A stretch of DNA of 64,000 bases from Sambucus nigra (Eukaryota > Streptophyta > Magnoliopsida > Dipsacales > Adoxaceae): assembly GCA_949130495.1 (NCBI GenBank), contig OX422220.1:123503810-123567809 (forward strand), written 5' to 3'. Each line of letters opens with the position of its first letter. The first letter of the stretch is position 1. Below, piece after piece: positions 25,396-36,841 of this stretch. Made by a program: the position numbers and the translations under genes. The notes under the pieces were generated by a model. That model was not told where the DNA came from and searched no databases. It was given only the letters and a program-made list of their open reading frames with translations.

Positions 25396-27011
25396 TACAT
25401 CTTACTAGTGAGTACACTCACCTTGGCCACTTCATGTGTTTTTCCCTTGCCTTTGTCTGGTACTGGTTCAACCAGTTCTTCTTCCCTTCCACATATTCAT
25501 TCTTACAATATTAGTATCATCATAAGCATGTTAACAATCCAAAGAAAACTTAACCTTAACCGAATTCATAAACATCATAGCATCCCATTCTAATCATTTA
25601 TCATAAATGAAGTCTCATTCAATTTCATGTCAAAATCTTTAACATATCCAATCCATAGCCCAAACATTCTTTAATTTTTATTGGTAATCCAATTCTTATC
25701 ATATATGGTTCCCAATATAAAAGACAACACATCATTTCAAGTTTAGGAGAGCAAGATGTGTCCATCTCTTTATTACAAATCAAATCTGCCCTATGGACTC
25801 TTTTATCGTTGAGTCAACTTCGAAGAATTTTCAAACATTTTTTGGACCATAACTTCCTTTGATATTTCACCCAAAATCCATAAACATATTTAACAATACA
25901 AAATTAAAGTTGCATAATTTTTAAGGTTCATTTGCTATGTCAAGCAAAACATCGAACACCTGGTGTGCATACTTACACTTTTGGGGCAGATTTGATATAT
26001 AAACTTCAAACTATCACCAAAGATTCATTTCTTGGTATTTTCATATAATATTTGGGTATGTTATACATATATGAGTATGTTTTCATATCCAAATTGAATT
26101 ATTCAATTCCAATAAATATACAAAAAGTTATAGGAGTTTGAATCCACAGGGTTTCTAATCGAATCAATATATATGATTTACATGTTCAACTTTGCTTAAA
26201 CCCGCATCTATCCATACGTATACCTAAAAACACGGAAGTTTAGTAAACAAATGATTATTTATATCAATTTAATTCAATATTTCCAACGATATAAAAAGAT
26301 TTATAGGTAGAATTACCTTATGGATGTTTTAGTAATTTCCTATGGATTTTTCTCCAATTTTTCTTCGTCTTTCTCTTCTTAAACTTCCCGTTTCTCTCTC
26401 TTCAAGCCAAAATCTCTAATGGATCAGTTTGGATGAAGAAGAAGTTTATTTCAAGGGGCTTAATTCGTCCAATCTTACCCCACCCACCCCCCCCCCCCCC
26501 CTCTCTCCAACCAATGAAATTCATCCATTTGTTATACATATAAGACAAAATACCACTTAACGAATAGACATATTTGCCCTGCTTCGTAATTCCAGCATAA
26601 CTTCTTTCTTAGATCTCTGTTTTACACACCATTTGTTGTGTTACAAACTTAACTCATATATATACAACTATCTAGTTTTCACCTCAAGTCAATTATTATA
26701 TTATAGTGGCCAAAACTAGTCCCCAACTCCAACATTCCTGCCGAAGACTTCACACATTTGTGTTTGTGACTAATTCAATATTTCATAAGTTATGAAGGTA
26801 GGATTAGAATAAACAAAATAACTTAACATTATATGTTCTAATAACTCATTATCCCCATCCCATACGGTAAGCATGATTTGAACATGGTTTATCATAATCA
26901 TATCCGGGTCGTCACAGAAAGATTCGGGATTATTGGCTATCGCTATGAGAGTTTGGGAATCATATATATATTTGAGAAGTGATGTAGATTATATATACGA
27001 TGTGTTTACAG

Positions 27012-27086
<75 letters not shown>

Positions 27087-27088
27087 GA
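27012..27088. repeat. (TA)n(GT)n microsatellite
   Basis: TA repeats (27012-27038) pass into GT repeats (27039-27088, one interruption). The same site in the 3' LTR (45880-45917) is short. Confidence 0.95.
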
Positions 27089-27677
27089 TTGGTATAATTC
27101 TATTTTAGAGGCTGGTTCCATGGGCCTTCCCGGGCATAGGGTTGTAACAGCCAGATTATATATTTTCTCTAGTGTGATCCAGGGAGGTTGCGCGATGTGA
27201 GTGAATCCCTTGGCTTGAGGAGCAGGCAGAGTATATCCCCATGTCATAGCGTCCCACATATGGGTGCGATATTCTTATCCCACTTTCAGGAAGGAATATG
27301 ACCTCCTCCACCGTTGTGTATATTACCATGACCATGAGTGATTCTCGCTTGGTACCTTGGTTGAGTGAGTAAACCCGAATTTGAATAGGCACTATGAGAC
27401 TGCATCCTCGAGTTATAGCTCGGACGGATGGTTATTATACTTATGATTGTGATCGGTATAATTATACTTGTTGCGTATAGTATATTGCTCGTATATGAAG
27501 ATGAGATATCATATAAAGTAAGCGTATATAAGAATGGAGATAAGGATAAGCTGGCATTCCCCTTCTGGTAGATTTATATCCGTATCTATATGAATATGAA
27601 TTATAGGTTCTAGTGAGAACTATATATATTTTTATACGAGTTTTTGTATATGGGTTATGTGCTGAGGGCCTAATTAA

Positions 27678-27815
27678 TCTCGACGATCAACATTTCCAGG
27701 TAGTAGTGTATCAGGGGGTTCCTTGTTTGGATTTTGCTTCGCGAGACACCCCACGCATGAAATGTAGCGCGGTGTTGGGACTGGGGAGAAGTTTAGTCCT
27801 TAGTACATGGGTTGC
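27678..27815 (+). repeat. Shared module, copy in A 5' LTR
   Basis: The core gtagtagtgtatcagggggt is followed by tccttgtttggatttt, cgcgagacaccccacgcatg and a looser tail. Further copies are at 46510-46650, 42655-42770 and 43160-43290 (plus) and 6375-6455 and 5880-6030 (minus). Confidence 0.85.
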
Positions 27816-28054
27816 GAGGACCTTTAGAAGATGGGTGAAATCGGCGAGTTAGGCAAGGTAGCTTAACTAGGTTGTATAAATTTATGCGATAGGTGTGCAC
27901 TATTAGAAGAGGGATAAGGGGTATCTGATGGGAGTGCGATACCAATTTAAATATAAGATAAATTCATATTTTTAAAATATGGCATTTTTTATGTACTTGC
28001 AAAATATTTTCAAAACTCGGGCTCTGACCCGTTTCTCTATCTTCTCCTATCTTG

Positions 28055-28055
<1 letters not shown>

Positions 28056-28120
<65 letters not shown>
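28056..28120. repeat. (AT)n microsatellite in A 5' LTR
   Basis: About 65 bp here, against about 28 bp at the homologous site in the 3' LTR (46890-46917). Confidence 0.95.
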
Positions 28121-28124
<4 letters not shown>

Positions 28125-28585
28125 TTTCCAGACATAGGGATGCATGGATGATGATTCCTTCGAGTCAGACGTTTGCTGCAGCAGATGTGGATGTATGCAG
28201 GTTTACTTTAGACGATTTTACCCTTGAGATCTAGATAAGAGGTATTGTAAAAACACTCGGGTCAATAGCCCAATTTTATTCATTATTCTTTTACCGAATT
28301 TTGATTTATGGCTATTAGATTATATTGGGTTGTATTTTTATGTTAAACCGAGTGTTCGGTTATTTTATTTCATTTCAATTGTTTATATATAAATTGTGTG
28401 AATTTTTTAAATTGAATTATTTGGTTAAAAAGATTAGTTAAATAAAATTTTGACGTCGGCCTAATAGGTTATTAGTAATTAAATTGGTTTTCGACAGGGA
28501 TGATGAGAATGAACCATATGAGACTCATGTTTTTATTTGATATAGGATTGATCACCCGTTATTTTATTAGGTGGGGTGTCACATA

Positions 28586-28597
28586 TGGTATCAGAGC
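28586..28597 (+). promoter_or_regulatory. Primer binding site of A
   Basis: TGGTATCAGAGC lies 2 bases after the LTR end CACA and is complementary to initiator Met tRNA. Confidence 0.9.
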
Positions 28598-29864
28598 ATC
28601 AGGTTCTAGTGTCCTTAAGAATTTGTGTGGACGTACTATGCTTTCAGCGTTGCTCTCGATTTTTTATAGAGCCTTATGATTAGGATTGTTGATTCCTCTT
28701 GTGAGATTTCGTTCTCCTGTTATTATGTAAGATTATAGTAAATCTTTTGCATGCTCGTTCGAGATTCGTGGGTCGATCGAGAAGGGGCGACCAAGGAAGG
28801 TTGTGATGAGGGAAGCAAGAGGTGGGGATTAGTTGGAGCGGTCAGTTGAAGTCGGAGACCAGGACCGCAGTAGTGGCACTCCCCTTTGTGTCATTATCAA
28901 GGATTTATGCAACGACTACTAAATTATAGTAGTTATAATTATCCACGTATTGTTATAGTAGATAGTGGTGCTAAAGTTGAATTACCCAGTGAAGTTAAAT
29001 TGGGAAAAGGTTTGAAAGGTATTTGATAAGGACCATAAGTTGAAGTTAAGTTATACGGAGTCAGTGTAACGTGATTCAGTTGAAGTAGAAGGCTCGAAAA
29101 CTTTGGCTTAGAGAAGGGTATGGAAATACCCATATGTGAAAATTCGAGGAAATTTTTTCACTCGTGGGAGCAATATTGAATTGGTGGGAATGGTAGTCAC
29201 CATGTTTAAGGGAGAAGGATGTTTTGCTCATTGATAAATCTTACGGATGATTTTAACCGCTAGTTCCTTTTATTTATCAGGAATGAAGAGGAATGCAGTT
29301 TCTTAATTATTCACATAAGGATCGGTGTGAATAAAGAGGAACATGGATAAGTGAACTTTGTATCGAATTAAGGTAAGTACAATGGAGAGAGAGTCCATCG
29401 GAAGAATGATAGGCTCACTGGAAAAGTGTTGCTAACACTTATGGAGAATGTGTTCGTGGAACCCCATTAGTGGACATCCACCCGGGGATTCATTGAACTA
29501 GGGCAGCTTAGGCCGGTAGAATATTTCCTTTTAGTCGGAGGAACTAAGGGAACTATGAAGGTGATTGTCAGGATCGAGGCTATAGAGTCTAAGATACTGA
29601 TAACCTCAACATGGTCAGGGTGGCCATAGATGGGTAATGTTGCAATGTGGAGTGTAGAACCACACGGGTAGTCCTTTCCCAATAGGAATTAAAGGGTAAG
29701 AGTAGGATGCCTAGATGGGGCATTGATTAAAGTAGTTTTTGGTTCACTTAGGGCAAGTGTACCATGTCAGGGAACCATTTGGAGTAGCCAGGGTAATTGG
29801 CAAGAATGTTGTTATAAATTTCACCTCGGATGAAGGAGGTATATTATGGGTGTCAAGATTTGGG
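28598..29864 (+). mobile_element. A interior, left part
   Basis: About 1.27 kb of mostly closed frames, without recognisable gag-pol. It is similar to the part of B's interior next to B's primer site. It ends at the target site (TCACA, 29865-29869) of G. Confidence 0.7.
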
Positions 29865-29869
29865 TCACA

Positions 29870-30836
29870 TGATGATGCTGGAAATAACACCACCCTTCAA
29901 GGTGTTCGTAAGCTCAATTCCATGTTAACAATGGCAGTATAAGTGTATATACACATATAGTAGAAGGAGGTGAGGAGAAGAGGTTTCACAGCGGAATATA
30001 AGTGGTTCAGCCAATTAGGCCTACGTCCACTGTGCAAGTGTATGATGTATACCACTGTATAAGGGCTCTAATGGACATAGATACAACCTTTTAAGCTTTC
30101 TCTCTCTACTGTGTATTTGGACAGAGTTTCAACTAGGGCTTCTAATTTTAGGGTCCCCTTCAAGGAGGAAAAGACAAGTATATATAGTATCTAGGGGGTG
30201 TAATGTACCCCCATGCATGCAATGAGCATGTGTATGTTGACCTAGCCAATATGATGAAGACATCTATCACTGTCACATGTAGAGAATGATGATAAAATAT
30301 TCCCCCCATGTGAGGGGAATGATTTGTTATAACTGATTTGTGTACACGTGTCCTTATCCACACATATGCGCACAAGAGCTCGGCCATCTGTGACTGGTCA
30401 CAACCTCAGCCAAGAAGAATACGAGTTTAATAAAGCCTAGAGGTTATCCAATATGAGATTAATTATGATGACCTCGGATTAAGTGGAGCCGAGGTAAGGT
30501 AAGTGGAGTCATAAGGTCGGCTTGGGCCGAGGTTAAGCTGGAACATGCTAGGAACATCGACTGATTCCCTATCGAAGCTAGCCTTGATGGAAGTATAGCT
30601 TCTGTAACCTCGGCCTACTCCCAACCGAGGTTGTAATCCCCTGGTTGGCCTGATGAATAACTATTCCCATTAACATGAAGGTCTCTCTGAATGAAATTTG
30701 TAGTAACGTCGGCCATGGCCGACCTTGCCTAGGACGAGACCGCTGGTCATTGATCTAAGGCCCCTCTAACATCGGCCATATTCCTAGCCGAGGTTGATGT
30801 CTCTAATTCGAGGTGGTACATCTGGGGCATAAATCA
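29870..30836 (-). mobile_element. G 3' LTR (967 bp)
   Basis: It aligns base by base with 41124-42088 with a few per cent differences. It is rich in acctcgg...ccgaggt inverted pairs and holds the perfect 16-bp palindrome gtcggccatggccgac (30708-30723). Confidence 0.9.
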
Positions 30837-30850
30837 CCCCCTAGCCCTTA
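30837..30850 (-). promoter_or_regulatory. Polypurine tract of G
   Basis: The minus strand reads aagggctaggggg followed by the LTR start TGATTTATG. Confidence 0.75.
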
Positions 30851-32648
30851 GGTACCTGTGTGATCAGGTGTCTAAGGGGTATATTTTTCTGAGGTCAAAT
30901 TTCTCCAGGTGCCAAATATCCTCTTGACAGGTGTCATCTACTGCAGTAGATAGAGTGCCTGACAGGTTTGATGATGTTGGCTGCCTTTTGGGCTCCCAAG
31001 GCAATGATGGGCCTTGGGACGTGAGCACTCACACTTAAGGGTTTAAAGCCCACTTTCTTCCTCATTTCTCTCCTTCTCCGAACTTGGGCATTTTCTACAA
31101 CTCTCTCTCTAGAAGAGCTCTGATTTGAAGTTCGTTTGGATGGTCATTCCTGGCAACTCCTTCCTTTCTTCTCATCACTTTTCTTCAGGTATCCTTTGCC
31201 ATCCCTTCTTCTTCATTATTCTGCCTTGATCTTGTTTTGCATTTTTCGGTGAGATTTAAGGGGTTTTCGGTGAGTTTATTGGTTTTTTGGCGAACTCTTC
31301 TTGTATGTTCTTCGTTGTTTTTGCTCGAAGTTGGATAGCTTGATTTTTAATTCCATTTGCCAATCTTGTTTGTAATTAAGGAGATTTATATGTCTAATGT
31401 GTGCCTCATATGCTCAGACCCCTTTACCAACTCTTAGAGGAATTCCCCTCCCTTAGGGAGAAGACTTTAGATAAAATTAGACAAATAAAGAGAGCCCAGG
31501 AGGAAGCTCATAGGGCAGAGGCATTCCCCATCAGGCTTATTTTTCCACCACCTCTAAAGGTCATCTAACCTGATCCAACTGAACCAGTTACCCAAGAAGA
31601 GGTCTAAGTAGAACCATCTCCAATGTCTGAGTCTGAGTCATCCACCTCAGATCCTATGTCTATGGACTCTTTTCAAGAGGCCATGGATTTCTCAACTCGG
31701 AAAGATCAGGTCCCTAATCAGGCAGAGGTTTCCAGTCGAGCCTCGTCCCATAAAAGTTCAAGTACATCAACCTCTTCCTCTGAGGTTGAAATTATTGGAC
31801 CAAGTGTGGCTATTCCACCAATCCTTGAAGCCATTCCCCTGTCGGCTGTCACAAGGGCTGAGTTCGCTCAGAGGTTTCCAAGTAATCCCCCAACATCTGG
31901 TCAGGCCAACGTTGAGCTAGATGATGATGATGCTGAGAATGATATTGACGTTTTTGAAGCGGCCGAGATTGAGAGTTCAGTCAGCGAGATCAACCTCCTA
32001 TCCTTCAGATACCTATATTTCATAAGCCCCTCAATAAGACTCAGGAGACCTCTGAGGGAAGAGATGGCTTATGATGGTCAAGATGGTGAAATCTTCCTAT
32101 ACGAGCAGATGTTCAAGTTGGGATTTCTTTTGCCCATCCATCCCATCATCATGTCTATATTGGCCTATATCAACTTTCCCCCTTCCCAGTTGTCACCCAA
32201 TTCTTGGAGGGTGATAATTGGAGTCATTATCTTATAGAGGGTTGTTCATCACTCAGACCTTCCTGTCCAAGTCTTTACAGGATGCTATGTTCCTTCATTT
32301 GCCAGAAATCATTCGATCTATTATCATCTTGGAAGCTAGAAAAAAAGATGCTTCAGATTACCCAAACCTCAAACCATAGCTGAAAGCCACTTTATTTCTT
32401 TGCCTCAGGGCCATAGGAATTTGGTCCATGTGCCCCCTCTTCCTTATTAGAGCCGAGAATGCCCCTGAGATGGGGAAAGGTTACGATGGCTGCTAAGGCT
32501 GACCCTGGGCTAAGACAACTCAATCTTCAGAAGGTTAAAGACCTTCAAAATCATGGGAACCATGGTCTGCTTATCAAATTCGAGCACCTGATGACCCTCT
32601 ATTACCTCTCTGAGACTGGTCTAAGGGGAAGTCCTCTTACAGAGCTTG

Positions 32649-32730
32649 GTAAGTGATTTTTATTTTAACAAGTTATACCTCTAAATATATGTATATCTGA
32701 TTCTCTAACTCAGACCTTTCTATTTTACAG
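32649..32730 (+). other. Intron in antisense ORF
   Basis: 82 bp, GTAAGTG donor, TATTTTACAG acceptor, T-rich. It joins a codon split after its first base and keeps the frame. Confidence 0.65.
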
Positions 32731-33110
32731 AGCGCCTAAAAGGAATATCGAACGAGTTGTGGGAGATGGCAGCACCAAGTCTGACAAAACTCGTTAAAAA
32801 GCAGGTATGAATGCTCCTCCCCCCTCCTTCAACCTCGAGGGCTGAGGACACTAAGAAGAGGAAGGTTGTTGACCCTGCCCCTGAGGATCAAAGGCAGAAT
32901 AAAAAAGGAGGGGATCGTGCCATCCCTATTTCTTTTGAGGATAACTTGATTGCTCATCTTGAGCAATTAAAGATCGGTGAAAGTGCCATTGGCCAAAGTA
33001 TGAAGGCCTTTGATGGTATCGGCGACGTCATGATCGAGTCTGACAAACGCTTTTTCCGGTCCATAGATAAGCCTCTACTGGCTGAATTCTCACTTCACCG
33101 TTCTATCCAG

Positions 33111-33209
33111 GTAAGACCTTTAAGTTTTTGCTTCTGAGTTTTATAATTATAACATCGGTATTTGAACTGCATCAGACCTTAGACTGACATCTTGGCACAT
33201 GTGATGCAG
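33111..33209 (+). other. Intron in antisense ORF
   Basis: 99 bp, CAG|GTAAGA donor and GATGCAG|G acceptor, at a codon boundary. The frame continues into the Glu/Lys-rich part. Confidence 0.65.
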
Positions 33210-34020
33210 GGTCTTGTCACTATGTATCACTATAATAACTGGACCTTGGGGAAGCTTCCCCTGATAGAGAAGGGCCAAGAGGCTGAGAAGACTGAGGCCA
33301 CTCTAAATGATGAGGTGGAATATTTGAAGGCCACTCTGAAGAAGGCTGAGACCAGCATCAAGGGGATATATAAGGATATGGATAAGCAAAGGGAAGACCA
33401 TAACACTTCCCTGAAGGCTCAGGCTGACTCCCTTTAGTGAAAAGTTGATGTTGCTGTCAAGGCTTCCTTGGAAGATGCCTCAGAGAAGATCTTGGAAGAG
33501 TATAAGGTCTCTGATGAGTTTGTCATCTTCGTCTTTGAATATCTGGAGAGGGGTGTTAAGGCAACTGGCAAGTGGGCTACTATGAAGGAGAAGGAAAAAG
33601 AAGCCTTGCAGCTGCTGACTTCATCGGCCTGGGTTATATTGACCCTAAGTTTGCTCAAGCCTTGTAGGAGATTGAAGAAGAGGGAGGTGTTGCACCCACC
33701 GAGACTGCACCACAAGGAGATACCATGACTGAAGATGTCGGTGTTCAAGACGATGGGGTGGAACTGGCCACCCTCGGCCAAGAAAATGCAGATCTGACCA
33801 TCACCCCTGAAGTTGCAAATACTTAGTTTTTGTGAAGCCATTTTTTGTAACTCCTGACTTGTTATAACCTCTGATGATCACCGTTACTTTGTATTTTTGC
33901 ATGTCAACCTCTGAGTAGGTCTTTTATTTCTTCACTTATTGATTTATTTATTGAATGCTTTTCTTTGCCATGCAACGTGTTCAGTTGTGTAGTGTTGGTA
34001 CAATGATGTCTTTATTAAAC

Positions 34021-34890
34021 TCAATGAATGGTGTCTTACCTCAGACCATGCCACCACATTATGATGTTTTAAGGTCTGAGGTCATAACCTAATATGTTAT
34101 CCTCATAAGAAACTTCACTAAATTAATGTTGTTAAGGGTCTGAGGTCATCCAAGTATGGTGTCTTACCTCAGACCTTTTCACCACGTTATGATGATTTAA
34201 GGTCTGAGGTCATCACCTAAGATGTTATCCCCATAAGTAATTTCACCAAATTAATGATTTTAAGGGTCTGAGGTCATCCAAGTATGGTGTCTTACCTCAG
34301 ACCTTGTCACCACATTAGGATGTTTTAAGGTCTGAGGTCATCACCTAAGATGTTATCCCCATAAGTAATTTCACCAAATTAGTGATGTTAAGGGTCTGAG
34401 ATCATCCAAGTATGGTGTCTTACCTCAGATCTTGTCACCAAATTATGATGTTTTAAGGTCTGAGGTCATCACCTAAGATGTTATCCCCATAAGTAATTTC
34501 ACTAAATTAATGATGTTAAGGGTCTGAGGTCATCCAAGTATGGTGTCTTACCTCAGGCCTTGTCACCACATTATGATGTTTTAAGGTATGAGGTCATCAC
34601 CTAAGATGTTATCCCCATAAGTAATTTTACCAAATTAATGATGTTAAGGGTCTGAGGTCATCCAAGTATGATGTCTTACCTCAGACCTTGTCACCAACTT
34701 ATGATGTTTTAAGATCTGAGGTCATCACCTAAGATGTTATCCCCATAAGTAATTTCACCAAATTAATGATGTTAAGGGTCTGAGGTCATACAAGTATGAT
34801 GTCTTACCTCAGACATTATCACCACGTTATGATATTTTAAGATCTGAGGTCATCACCTAAGATGTTATCCCCGTAAGTAATTTCACCACT
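34021..34890. repeat. 128-bp tandem repeat in G, about 7 units
   Basis: The block aaggtctgag (or a variant) starts at 34071, 34199, 34327, 34455, 34583, 34711 and 34839, exactly 128 bp each time. Each unit also holds the inverse acctcagacctt and a second ggtctgaggtcat, so it can fold. The array lies between the converging 3' ends of pol (about 34985) and the antisense ORF (33826). Tandem arrays in this region are known for Tat elements and have been linked to satellite origin. Confidence 0.97.
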
Positions 34891-34984
34891 GGAGCACAAT
34901 GAACCAAGAATTGATAAGGAAACTGATCTTCTCATTAATAATCTCTTCATAAGATAATACATAGATACAAACTCTGGCAACATA

Positions 34985-35432
34985 ATATGTAATACTTCTT
35001 TAGATGATCAGCATTCCAGGGATTGGAAAAAGGTTCCCCCTCTTGGTTTTCTAGCCTGTAGGTCCCGGGTACAACCTCTTCGATCACTTTGTAGGGACCG
35101 TGCCAATTTGTGTGAAGCTTGTTTTCCTTCTATAGTGTGTTCTTCAGTACTAAGTCTCCCACGGCGATGGGTCTTGATTTCACCCTTTGATTGTAGAATT
35201 TTGCTGCTCTCTGCTGGTAAGTTGCTTGTCTGATTTCTACATCTTTTCTTCTCTTTTCTATTAGATCTAGGTCTATCCTTCTCTCTTCCCCATTCTTTTC
35301 AGGGTCATAGGTCTGAACCCTATGAGTAGGGAGTCCCACCTCTGTTGGTATGACGGCCTCTGAGCCATGTGCTAGCATGAATGGGGTTTCTCCTGTCGGT
35401 GTTCTTGATGTTGTCTTGTCGGCCCACAACAC
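34985..35432 (-). pseudogene. G pol: integrase C-terminal part
   Basis: Contains the conserved TPTGETPFMLAHGSEAVIP block (35402-35330) and RAAKFYNQRV. A stop (35130) splits it from the end NWHGPYKVIEEVVPGTYRLE (35090-35040). A frameshift follows before the terminal NADHLKKYY motif near 34990. Confidence 0.85.
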
Positions 35433-35531
35433 AACATAAACCTCTTCAGTCCATCTCCCCTTAGCTTCTTCTAACCTCTTCTTTATTCCGTCGAGGATTG
35501 TTCTATTTGTGACTTCGGTCTGGCCGTTTGC

Positions 35532-35849
35532 CTAAGGCCATCCAGGAGAAGAGAAGAACTGTTTTATCCCAACTCTTTTGCAATACTTCTTTAAGGAATA
35601 GTTCTTAAACTGGGTTCCATTGTATGAGATGAGAGTGTTTGGGAGGCCGCATCTGCATACGATGTTCCTCCAAATAAATTGGAAGGTCTTTTGCTCCATA
35701 ATCGTTATCATCGGCTCTGCCTCCACCCATTTTGAGAAGTAATCAATAGCAACTATCAAAAATTGGTAATTATTGGCAGCTCTTGGTAGTGGTCCCACTA
35801 AGTCAATTCCCCATACTGAAAATGGCCAAGGGGAACTGATTGACGTCAT
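35532..35849 (-). pseudogene. G pol: integrase catalytic core (defective)
   Basis: WGIDLVGPLP carries the first catalytic Asp and FLIVAIDYFSKWVEAEP follows. The second catalytic Asp, normally in ISDNGTQF, is Tyr here (ISYNGTQF). A stop after SSPGWP, just before the conserved ANGQ/TE segment, cuts off the catalytic Glu region. As read, the core cannot catalyse strand transfer. Confidence 0.9.
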
Positions 35850-35861
35850 AGGCTGATGAGG

Positions 35862-36230
35862 TTAGTGAGGAATAGTGGAGAATCTCTGACATTTATCGCA
35901 CCTCTTCACGTAAGCTGCAGCATCTTTGGCCAAGGTTGGCCACCAGTACCCCTGTGTAATAATTCTCTTGGCCAGGGGTCTTCCTCCTATGTGACTGGAG
36001 CAAGAACCCTCATATACCTCCTGTAAGACGTGGGGAACTTCTGTGGGATGAACACATCTGAGGAGAGGTAATAGGAATCCCTTCTTATATAGGACGTCAC
36101 CTACTATGGTGAATTTTGCAGCCTTGTATCTTAATTTCCTCCTCTCTAGCTTCGATTTCGGCAACTCTCCCTCTTTGATATTTCTGACGAGGGGGTCCAT
36201 CCATGAGTTCCCCGGGTTCAAATTGAGCAA
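35862..36230 (-). pseudogene. G pol: integrase zinc-binding domain
   Basis: The block HVLQEVYEGSCSSHIGGRPL and GYWWPTLAKDAAAYVKRCDKCQ form the H-H-C-C finger. The first His of the usual EVHEG is Tyr here, so zinc binding is probably impaired. A stop follows FSTIPH, just before the core. Confidence 0.88.
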
Positions 36231-36793
36231 GGGCTACTAATCTCTTCTTCTTCGATGGTCGCCCTCGGTAAGACCTCTACTGGAACTGTTCTTCTGATAT
36301 ATGTCTTTATTTTCGAGGCCAACCTTGCTAATGCATCAGTGTGGCTGTTGTTTTGCCGAGGTATTCTCTTCATCTTTACCTCTTCAAAACCTTTCAGCAT
36401 CGTTCGTACCCTCTTCAGGTATTTGGCCATCCTTTCATCCTTGGCCTCATAAACCCCCAGTACTTGATTAATAATTAACCTTGAGTCACTATGAAGTAGA
36501 AGTCGTCCTACTCCCAAAGTTTTTGCCAATGAGAGACCAGCTATCATAGCCTCATATTCCAACTCGTTGTTAGATGCCTTGAAGTTGAACCTCAAAGCAT
36601 ACTCAACTTTGGTACCATCTGGAGCTGAAAGTATTAGCCCTGCACCGCTTCCACTGTCGTAAGAAGACCCGTCAACACAGAGGTTCCAGACATCTTTATC
36701 TGATGAGAAGCCCCCTTCTGACATGATTCCTATCTTGAAGAGGTACCGATCCTCCTCATTCTCAGCTACTCCACTTCTGGTCCTCCTGGGCAC
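36218..36793 (-). pseudogene. G pol: archaeal-type RNase H
   Basis: WNLCVDGSSYDSGSGAGLIL, NNELEYEAMIAGL, LLLHSDSRLIINQV and the tail HTDALARLAS carry the four acidic/active-site positions of RNase H. This extra domain after the normal RNase H marks the Tat lineage. The reading frame of 191 residues is open, the longest intact piece of the element. It overlaps the integrase finger frame by 13 bases, which shows a frameshift. Confidence 0.9.
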
Positions 36794-36841
36794 AACCTCT
36801 TCCCGATATTGGAAGACATTAGGTATAACCTCTTTCGTGTC

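Larger units (their letters stand above)
15751..26916 (-). mobile_element. Element C: large-LTR non-autonomous retrotransposon nested in A
   Basis: Outer ends are TGACACACC (15751) and GTCGTCACA (26916), flanked by gaaac (15746-15750) and gaaag (26917-26921), a 5-bp target duplication with one change. A's intact 3' LTR reads gaatggaaacattcggg at this site. On the minus strand the order is 5' LTR 26916-23738, primer site 23734, interior 23722-21885, polypurine tract 21884 and 3' LTR 21873-15751. The interior of about 1.86 kb has no recognisable gag-pol. Confidence 0.9.
23738..26916 (-). mobile_element. C 5' LTR (3179 bp)
   Basis: It is uninterrupted. On the minus strand it starts TGTGACGACCC (26916) and ends GGTGTGTTA (23738), where the last CA has changed to TA; the 3' LTR keeps TGTCA. 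It carries the same two arrays as the 3' LTR. Confidence 0.9.
26917..28583 (+). mobile_element. A 5' LTR, second segment
   Basis: It continues A's LTR after C and aligns with 45768-47374. It contains a TA/GT microsatellite (27012-27088), one copy of the shared module (27678-27815) and a long (AT)n (28056-28120). It ends GGGGTGTCACA before the primer site. Confidence 0.85.
31417..33826 (+). pseudogene. Antisense ORF of G ('putative gypsy type transposon' family), with introns
   Basis: It runs opposite to gag-pol, between the 3' LTR and the end of pol, the position of the extra antisense ORF of Tat elements. Its role is unknown. The acidic Ser-rich N-terminal part (31623-31960) is followed by MFKLGFLLPIHP and a 'QL-PNSWRVIIG' stretch (32108-32220), the signature of the Transposase_28 family. 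The C-terminal part (33210-33600) is Glu/Lys-rich and probably coiled-coil. Plant-type introns fit at 32649-32730 (GTAAGT...TTTTACAG) and 33111-33209 (GTAAGA...TGCAG); removing them keeps the frame. A likely acceptor at 31416 suggests a further 5' intron. In-frame stops (near 31570, 31605, 32235, 32808, 33434-33439) and a frameshift near 33605 show it is dead. Confidence 0.75.

Noticed and set aside
26960..27392. ORFs across the TA/GT microsatellite
   Set aside because: Low-complexity translations within A's LTR.
33434..33841. Minus-strand ORF of 135 codons
   Set aside because: It is the antisense shadow of the coiled-coil end of the Tat antisense ORF.
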